This document shows, in pieces, positions 5,665 through 8,841 of a DNA stretch of 8,841 nucleotides. Position 1 is the first letter of the stretch; each line of letters opens with the position of its first letter. The stretch is from Gemmatimonadota bacterium (GTDB taxonomy: Bacteria > Gemmatimonadota > Gemmatimonadetes > Longimicrobiales > Longimicrobiaceae). The stretch spans positions 1-8,841 of the forward strand of contig JAFAYN010000072.1 of assembly GCA_019240375.1 (NCBI GenBank), read 5' to 3'. Below the pieces are notes generated by a model. That model saw only the letters and a list, made by a program, of their open reading frames with translations. It made no database searches and had not been told where the DNA came from. Made by a program: the position numbers and the translations under genes.

Positions 5665-6366
5665 ATGCCGCGCCGCCCAAGCGAGTTCCGTACCGCTCGG
5701 CCACACCGGGACACCTCCCTGCGCATCCTGCCGCTCCTTGCCCTCGCGCTGCTCCGGCCCGCGGGGCTCCTCGCGCAGAGCGTCACCGTGGAGAAGGGCG
5801 ACCTCTTCTACCGCGCGTCGGAGCACTCGCCTCCGCGCCGGCTCACCTCCTCCGGGCTCGACTCCCAGCCCCGCCTCTCGCCCGATGGCCGGATGGTCGC
5901 CTTCGTCCACGCCACGCCGGGGGACTCGGTCGACACCGCCCTGGGGCGGGAGGAGGCCACCTCGCTCTGGGTGGTCGGCACGGACGGGAGCGGCGCCCGC
6001 GTGCTGGCGCGGGGCCGGGGCGCGGAGAGTCCCGAGCGGACGCTGGCCCTCTTCCAGGCTCCCTGGTTCTCGCCGGATGGGCGGCGGGTGTACTTCCTCA
6101 GCTCCGCGTGGGCCACCTCGGGAGCGGTGCACGCGGTGGAGCTCGCTTCCGGAAGGGAGCGCTTCGTCGCGGCGGGGAACAGCCTGGAGGTGGTGCCTTC
6201 GGGGAGGTACGCGGGTGACCTGCTGGTGGAGCAGCACCGATACTTCCTCGCGGGCGGCTCCTACGATTGGGTCTGGCTTCTCACGCCGGAAGGGAAGGAC
6301 GTCGGGCCCGTGGGCGAGAGCGATGTGGCGCTGGAAGAATTCCGGTCACTGTACGTAAAATCTTGA
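5665..6366 (+). CDS. Exported TolB-like beta-propeller protein (PD40 repeats)
   Basis: This 233-residue protein has an apparent signal peptide: a basic n-region (MPRRPSEFRTARPHRD), a hydrophobic core ILPLLALALLRPAGLLA (residues 21-37) and a likely cleavage site near LLA-QS. Two PD40/TolB-type strand motifs follow: QPRLSPDGRMVAFVHA (68-83) and APWFSPDGRRVYFLSS (132-147), each with the 'SPDGR' turn. Further strands (GAVHAVELASGRERFVAAG, DWVWLLTPEGKDVG) continue the blade pattern. It is likely periplasmic or surface exposed and non-enzymatic, as a binding or scaffold module. At 233 residues it is short for a full six-blade propeller, so it may form a partial propeller or associate with a partner. 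The start at 5665 lacks a Shine-Dalgarno sequence and overlaps the alternative ATG of the PAP2 gene. Confidence 0.8.
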   Translation: MPRRPSEFRTARPHRDTSLRILPLLALALLRPAGLLAQSVTVEKGDLFYRASEHSPPRRLTSSGLDSQPRLSPDGRMVAFVHATPGDSVDTALGREEATSLWVVGTDGSGARVLARGRGAESPERTLALFQAPWFSPDGRRVYFLSSAWATSGAVHAVELASGRERFVAAGNSLEVVPSGRYAGDLLVEQHRYFLAGGSYDWVWLLTPEGKDVGPVGESDVALEEFRSLYVKS

Positions 6367-6427
6367 GGGGGCGCACGATTTCTGGTCGGAGCTCCATCTC
6401 CTGGCCGGAACCCTGCGCCCTCCACGG

Positions 6428-6455
6428 TTCAGTCGGTCGTGCTCCCGCCGATACT
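6428..6455 (+). promoter_or_regulatory. Weak candidate promoter for the small gene
   Basis: GATACT at 6450-6455 matches a -10 box at 4 of 6 bases, and TTCAGT at 6428-6433 matches a -35 box at 3 of 6 with a 16-bp spacer. The implied transcript would begin near 6462 and carry about 50 nt of leader. The leader has GGGGA/TCCCC (6459-6463 with 6467-6471), which competes with CCCC/GGGG (6468-6471 with 6476-6479) for pairing. Low confidence, based on weak boxes. Confidence 0.25.
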
Positions 6456-6511
6456 GGGGGGGACGTTCCCCGGACGGGGAGCGCACCTCCCTCTCCCTCC
6501 CCAACCCCGCC

Positions 6512-6685
6512 ATGTCCGTCCTCGCCGAGCGCTTCCAGGCGCGCGCCCAGACCCCCCTCGGTGCCTACATGCTCCTGCAGAGCGCCCTGCTTTCCATCTG
6601 GCTCGCCAACGGGGGGAGCGTCGACGAGTGGAGCCTCCGGCTCGCCCCCGCGTTCCGCAAGCGCTACGGCTGGATGCTCGCGTAG
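6512..6685 (+). CDS. Small 57-residue protein of unknown function
   Basis: A short reading frame starts at ATG 6512 and ends at TAG 6683. The product begins MSVLAERFQARAQTPLGAYM, continues LLQSALLSIWLANGG and ends FRKRYGWMLA. In 55 of 57 codons the third base is G or C, as in the verified genes here; this is the main sign that it is real. A moderately hydrophobic stretch (residues 17-32) is followed by an acidic then basic C-terminus, so it could be membrane-associated or amphipathic; no family is recognised. No in-frame ATG or GTG lies in the roughly 80 bp upstream that I checked, and there is no Shine-Dalgarno sequence. A strong intrinsic terminator follows 36 nt after the stop, consistent with a short transcription unit. 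Confidence 0.6.
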   Translation: MSVLAERFQARAQTPLGAYMLLQSALLSIWLANGGSVDEWSLRLAPAFRKRYGWMLA

Positions 6686-6721
6686 CCCGTAGAGGACGGA
6701 CGACAGGACGATGGACGAACA

Positions 6722-6759
6722 GGCCCGGCGCGCGTGACGCGCCCGGGCCCTTTCTCTTT
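6722..6759 (+). terminator. Strong intrinsic terminator after the small gene
   Basis: GGCCCGGCGCG (6722-6732) pairs with CGCGCCCGGGCC (6738-6749), an 11-bp GC stem with one bulged base and a 5-nt loop (CGTGA). It is followed by the T-rich TTTCTCTTT (6751-6759). This is the clearest Rho-independent terminator in the window and marks the end of the transcript carrying the small gene. Confidence 0.85.
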
Positions 6760-6907
6760 CCGGGTCCCCCGCTTCAGTCTCCCGCCGGGCTGGTCGAAAA
6801 TATCCCTATCGGGCGATCTACCCCGGCCGGCTCCCCGCCGACCGCAACGGGAGACCGCCATCCGCAGTTCCTCCCCCCCGCCCGGCAATTCCCACCGCCT
6901 CCCTACC

Positions 6908-6922
6908 CGGCAGAATCTGCCG
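6908..6922. promoter_or_regulatory. Perfect 15-bp dyad, candidate activator site
   Basis: CGGCAGA-A-TCTGCCG is a perfect inverted repeat with 7-bp arms. Its centre is about 119 bp upstream of the transcription start predicted from the -24/-12 element, within the usual range for enhancer-binding proteins that activate sigma-54 polymerase (established for FleQ/FlgR/NtrC-type activators). The protein that would bind is unknown. Confidence 0.45.
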
Positions 6923-6933
6923 CTCCGCCGCTT

Positions 6934-6961
6934 TTGCCGCCGTCCTCCCGTGCTCTAAAAA
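6934..6961 (+). promoter_or_regulatory. Weak sigma-70-like element upstream of fliL
   Basis: TTGCCG (6934-6939) matches a -35 box at 4 of 6 and TAAAAA (6956-6961) a -10 box at 4 of 6, with a 16-bp spacer. It could be a second promoter for the flagellar operon, or chance similarity in the AT-rich patch. Confidence 0.25.
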
Positions 6962-6978
6962 ACACGTAAACATACCCT

Positions 6979-6994
6979 GCGCAACGGTTTGCGC
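6979..6994. repeat. Inverted repeat GCGCAA-N4-TTGCGC
   Basis: Two perfect 6-bp arms (6979-6984 and 6989-6994) flank CGGT. It lies about 15 bp upstream of the -24 element, centred near -48 from the predicted start, so it could be an operator or a bending site. No known binding consensus is assigned. Confidence 0.4.
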
Positions 6995-7007
6995 GCGTGA
7001 TGGCAAA

Positions 7008-7023
7008 CGGCACGGCCCCTGCT
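7008..7023 (+). promoter_or_regulatory. Candidate sigma-54 (-24/-12) promoter of fliL
   Basis: CGGCACG-GCCC-CTGCT matches the RpoN consensus TGGCACG-N4-TTGCT at all positions except the first T (C here) and the first T of the -12 box (C here). The invariant GG (7009-7010) and GC (7021-7022) are 10 bp apart, as required. The predicted start near 7034 gives a leader of about 44 nt before the fliL ATG. RpoN control of flagellar operons is well established in several phyla, but not shown here. Confidence 0.6.
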
Positions 7024-7077
7024 TTTTACCGCGCCGCCAAACGAGGCGTCGGGATTCCGAAACACCTGGGGACGAGC

Positions 7078-7584
7078 ATGGAAACAGAAAACGTTGCACG
7101 AGGGGGGGGAGGAAAGACGTTCCTCCCAGCCCTGGTCGGAGTGGTGGTGGGGCTGCTGATCGGCGGGCCTTCCGGAGCGGTGGTGGGTGCGCCCCTGCTG
7201 GTCAAGAAGGTGGCCGGGCAGGCCGCCGCGGGCGCGCACGGCGCCCCGCACGAGAGCGGGGACGAAGAGGCCGAGGGCGCCGAGCCGGCGGTCTACGTCC
7301 TGGACGACATCGTCCTCAACCCCGCCGGGACCGACGGCTCCCGCTTCCTCATCGCCCGGGTGGCGGTGACCGGGAAGGGCGAGACCTTCGCCGAGAAGAT
7401 GAAGCTGCGCGACTCCGAGATCCGCGACGTGGTGGTGCGGCAGCTCGGCGCCAAGGGCGTCCCGGAGCTGGCCGACGCGGCCCGGCGCGACGCGATCAAG
7501 AAGGAGCTCCTGGGCACGCTCCAGCAGCGCCTCCCGGGCAGCGGCATCCGCGCCGTGCTCTTCCCTCAGTTCGTGATCCAGTAG
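7078..7584 (+). CDS. fliL: Flagellar basal-body-associated protein FliL
   Basis: This 168-residue protein has the FliL layout: a short cytoplasmic N-terminus, one membrane helix and a periplasmic FliL domain. The helix is glycine-rich (FLPALVGVVVGLLIGG, residues 15-30, extending to about 42). An acidic linker (EDESG-like, about 55-70) precedes the domain, which starts at VYVLDDIVLNPAGT (72-85), continues through RFLIARVAVTG, the helix LRDSEIRDVVVRQLG (110-124) and RRDAIKKELLGTL, and ends in the family-typical FPQFVIQ at the extreme C-terminus. FliL associates with the stators around the motor and modulates torque or stator stability. The ATG at 7078 is chosen over one at 6997 because the earlier codon precedes the predicted transcription start and adds a leader with no FliL character. 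fliM follows 4 bp later. Confidence 0.92.
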   Translation: METENVARGGGGKTFLPALVGVVVGLLIGGPSGAVVGAPLLVKKVAGQAAAGAHGAPHESGDEEAEGAEPAVYVLDDIVLNPAGTDGSRFLIARVAVTGKGETFAEKMKLRDSEIRDVVVRQLGAKGVPELADAARRDAIKKELLGTLQQRLPGSGIRAVLFPQFVIQ

Positions 7585-7588
7585 AGCC

Positions 7589-8617
7589 GTGTCGTCGGAG
7601 ACCCTTTCACAGAACGAGATCGACCTCCTCCTCGGCGGGGGAGGCGGGGGCGGGGCCGCGAAGCCCAAGCCCACCGCCCGCCGCGGCGACCCGGAGGTAC
7701 AGGTCTACGACTTCCGCCGCCCGCACCGCGTTTCCAAGGAGCGCCTGCGCGCCTTGGAGGCCATGTACGGCCGCATGGCGAAGTCGCTCGAAGGGTGGCT
7801 GATCGGCCGCCTCCGCGGACAGCTCGAGCTGACGCTGCAGAGCGTCGAACAGTTCAGCTTCGGCGAGTTCGTCCTTTCCCTCCCCAGCCCGTGCGCCTCG
7901 TTCGTCGTGGACATCCGCGACTCCGGCGGGCAGCAGGGGGTGATCGACTTCGGGAGCGAGTTCGCCTACCTGGTGGTCGACCGCCTCTTCGGCGGGAGCG
8001 GCACCCCCACCGTGCTCGACCGGCCGCTGAGCACCATCGAGCGCAACGCCGTGAGGGTGGTGGCCGAACGGATCTCGACGCAGCTCATGGAGATCTGGCA
8101 GGACCACGTCCAGCTGGAGCTGAGTATCGGCGCGTTCGAGTCCGTTCCCGAGATCCTGCAGGTGGTCAACCGCGAGGACCCGGTGCTGGTGGCGAACCTG
8201 GAGGTGGCGGCGGGCGGGATCAGCTCCCTGGTCTCCATCTGCATGCCCTTCTCGGTGCTGGAGAAGTTCTTCGCCGGGACCGGGAAGCGGAGCGTCAAGA
8301 TCGCCAACGTCTCCGACCGTGAGCGCACCCAGACCCGCACGCTCACCGAGCGTCTGCTGCGCAGCACCCGCGTCCCCGTGTCGGTGCGCCTCCCCGAGTT
8401 CATGCTCCCCATGCGCGACCTCGCCGCGCTGCAGGCCGGCGGGATCCTGGCCACCGGGATCGCCGCGGACACCGAAGTCGAGGTGCTGGTGAGCGGACAG
8501 CGCCGCTTCCGCGCGCAGCAGGGGCGGCTGGGAAGCAAGCTGGGGATCCGCATCATCGAATCGATCGCCGAGTCGCCCGAGGGCGAGGCGACGCCGTTCA
8601 ACGACCAGGAGAAGTGA
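7589..8617 (+). CDS. fliM: Flagellar motor switch protein FliM
   Basis: This 342-residue protein is full length for FliM, the C-ring protein that binds phosphorylated CheY and controls rotation sense. The CheY-binding peptide LSQNEIDLLL is at residues 6-15. It is joined by a Gly-rich linker (seven Gly, 16-22) to the middle domain, whose FGGSG turn near residue 135 corresponds to the conserved GGxG motif contacting FliG. Blocks RRPHRVSKERLRALEAMYGR (44-63), LPLSTIERNAVRVV-like (about 146-158) and VSICMPFSVLEKFF are typical of the family. The C-terminal SpoA domain covers about residues 250-330 (TRVPVSVRLPEF...SGQRRFRAQQGRLGSKLGIRI). The GTG at 7589, 4 bp after fliL, gives the standard N-terminus; no good Shine-Dalgarno sequence is seen, so coupling to fliL translation is likely. 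Confidence 0.97.
   Translation: MSSETLSQNEIDLLLGGGGGGGAAKPKPTARRGDPEVQVYDFRRPHRVSKERLRALEAMYGRMAKSLEGWLIGRLRGQLELTLQSVEQFSFGEFVLSLPSPCASFVVDIRDSGGQQGVIDFGSEFAYLVVDRLFGGSGTPTVLDRPLSTIERNAVRVVAERISTQLMEIWQDHVQLELSIGAFESVPEILQVVNREDPVLVANLEVAAGGISSLVSICMPFSVLEKFFAGTGKRSVKIANVSDRERTQTRTLTERLLRSTRVPVSVRLPEFMLPMRDLAALQAGGILATGIAADTEVEVLVSGQRRFRAQQGRLGSKLGIRIIESIAESPEGEATPFNDQEK
8607..8611 (+). promoter_or_regulatory. Ribosome binding site of fliN
   Basis: AGGAG, inside the last codons of fliM, lies 11 nt upstream of the fliN ATG at 8623. The spacing is slightly long but the match is good. Confidence 0.6.
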
Positions 8618-8622
8618 CAACC

Positions 8623-8841
8623 ATGATCGACACCATCCTCGCGCAGGCCGGGCACGCCGAGCCCGCGGAGTTCGTGGAGCTGGGGCTGGACGCCAGCGCC
8701 GCCGGCGAAGTCCCGCTCTCGATGCTGATGGACCTCTCGCTCCCCGTCTCCATCGAGCTGGGGCGGACGAGCATGACCGTGCAGGACATCCTCCGCCTGG
8801 GGCGCGGCTCCGTGATCCAGCTGGAGCGGCTGGCCGGCGAG
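8623..8841 (+). CDS. fliN: Flagellar motor switch protein FliN (5' part)
   Basis: The first 73 codons are present before the window edge. After a short variable N-terminus (MIDTILAQAGHAEPAEFVEL...) comes the SpoA/FliN core: LMDLSLPVSIELGRTSMTVQ, then DILRLGRGSVIQLERLAGE. This matches the conserved 'LDIPVTVSVELGRT..TI.DLL.LGPGSVVELDKLAGE' pattern known for FliN, so identification is secure although the C-terminus is missing. FliN forms the lower C-ring with FliM and also docks export substrates through FliH. The ATG at 8623 is 5 bp after the fliM stop and has AGGAG upstream. Its place directly after fliM is the usual fliL-fliM-fliN order. Confidence 0.95.
   Translation, partial: MIDTILAQAGHAEPAEFVELGLDASAAGEVPLSMLMDLSLPVSIELGRTSMTVQDILRLGRGSVIQLERLAGE

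Larger units (their letters stand above)
6760..7077. other. Non-coding upstream region of the flagellar operon
   Basis: No convincing coding frame is present on either strand in these 318 bp. Base composition is uneven: C-rich blocks (for example a run of seven C at 6873-6879) alternate with AT-rich patches (GAAAATATCCCTATC near 6795-6809 and CTAAAAAACACGTAAACATA near 6955-6974). Structures seen are a perfect dyad at 6908-6922, a second inverted repeat at 6979-6994 and a sigma-54-like promoter at 7008-7023. CCCGGCA occurs at 6881 and again at 6906, 25 bp apart; the second copy forms part of the dyad. Confidence 0.7.

Noticed and set aside
4900..6237. 445-residue - strand frame and a 289-residue + strand frame at 5489-6358
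   Set aside because: Both run across the PAP2 and TolB-like genes in other frames and consist of Arg/Gly/Pro-rich text with no motif.
6439..6969. 176-residue + strand frame over the small gene and terminator
   Set aside because: Proline/arginine-rich low complexity, runs through the terminator hairpin, and lies in a different frame from the well-biased 57-codon gene.
6956..6985. Sigma-28 (FliA) promoter starting at TAAA 6956
   Set aside because: At the required spacing there is no GCCGATAA-like -10 element.
6997..7077. Longer start for fliL
   Set aside because: It precedes the predicted transcription start and adds a leader with no FliL features.
7607..8620. 337-residue - strand frame opposite fliM
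   Set aside because: fliM is unambiguous; the antisense frame is an artefact of G/C-ending codons.
1..8841. Defence system, prophage, insertion sequence or CRISPR array
   Set aside because: No transposase, integrase, terminal repeats, repeat-spacer array or toxin-antitoxin pair was recognised; gene content and codon use are uniform.

Overview
The window is very GC-rich bacterial DNA (third codon positions are almost all G or C). It carries the start of a flagellar switch operon (fliL-fliM-fliN) next to a run of small housekeeping and accessory enzymes. Composition, mixed use of GTG and ATG starts, and this gene mix fit a flagellated high-GC Gram-negative lineage. A Gemmatimonadota/Longimicrobium-like organism is my guess, but no marker here proves it. 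I see no mobile element, CRISPR array, rRNA or tRNA, and nothing that amounts to a clear new defence or biosynthetic system.

Left part (1-4961, all + strand): the tail of an unidentified upstream gene, a class I SAM methyltransferase, a GNAT acetyltransferase, a LysE/RhtB-type exporter, a VOC (glyoxalase-fold) protein closely followed by a DinB-fold protein, a PH-like domain protein with a C-terminal coiled coil, a COG4119-type NUDIX hydrolase, and a second GNAT acetyltransferase that overlaps the NUDIX gene by 4 bp. The tight spacing of VOC/DinB and NUDIX/GNAT suggests translational coupling. The others may be loosely co-transcribed and share no evident pathway.

Middle part (4962-6760): a PAP2-family membrane phosphatase gene on the - strand converges on the second GNAT gene and diverges from an exported TolB-like beta-propeller protein. 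The divergent pair has candidate ATG codons that overlap in one CATG. Next comes a 57-codon gene with strong coding character, ending just before the best intrinsic terminator in the window.

Right part (6761-8841): a non-coding stretch of about 320 bp leads into fliL, fliM and the first 73 codons of fliN. It contains a good -24/-12 (sigma-54) promoter match placed 44 nt upstream of the fliL start (counted from the predicted transcription start). A 15-bp perfect dyad lies about 119 bp upstream of that predicted start, where an enhancer-binding activator would normally bind. FliL sits at the membrane/stator interface, and FliM and FliN form the C-ring that sets rotation direction in response to CheY-P. 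The proposed sigma-54 control of this operon is the most useful testable inference from the window.
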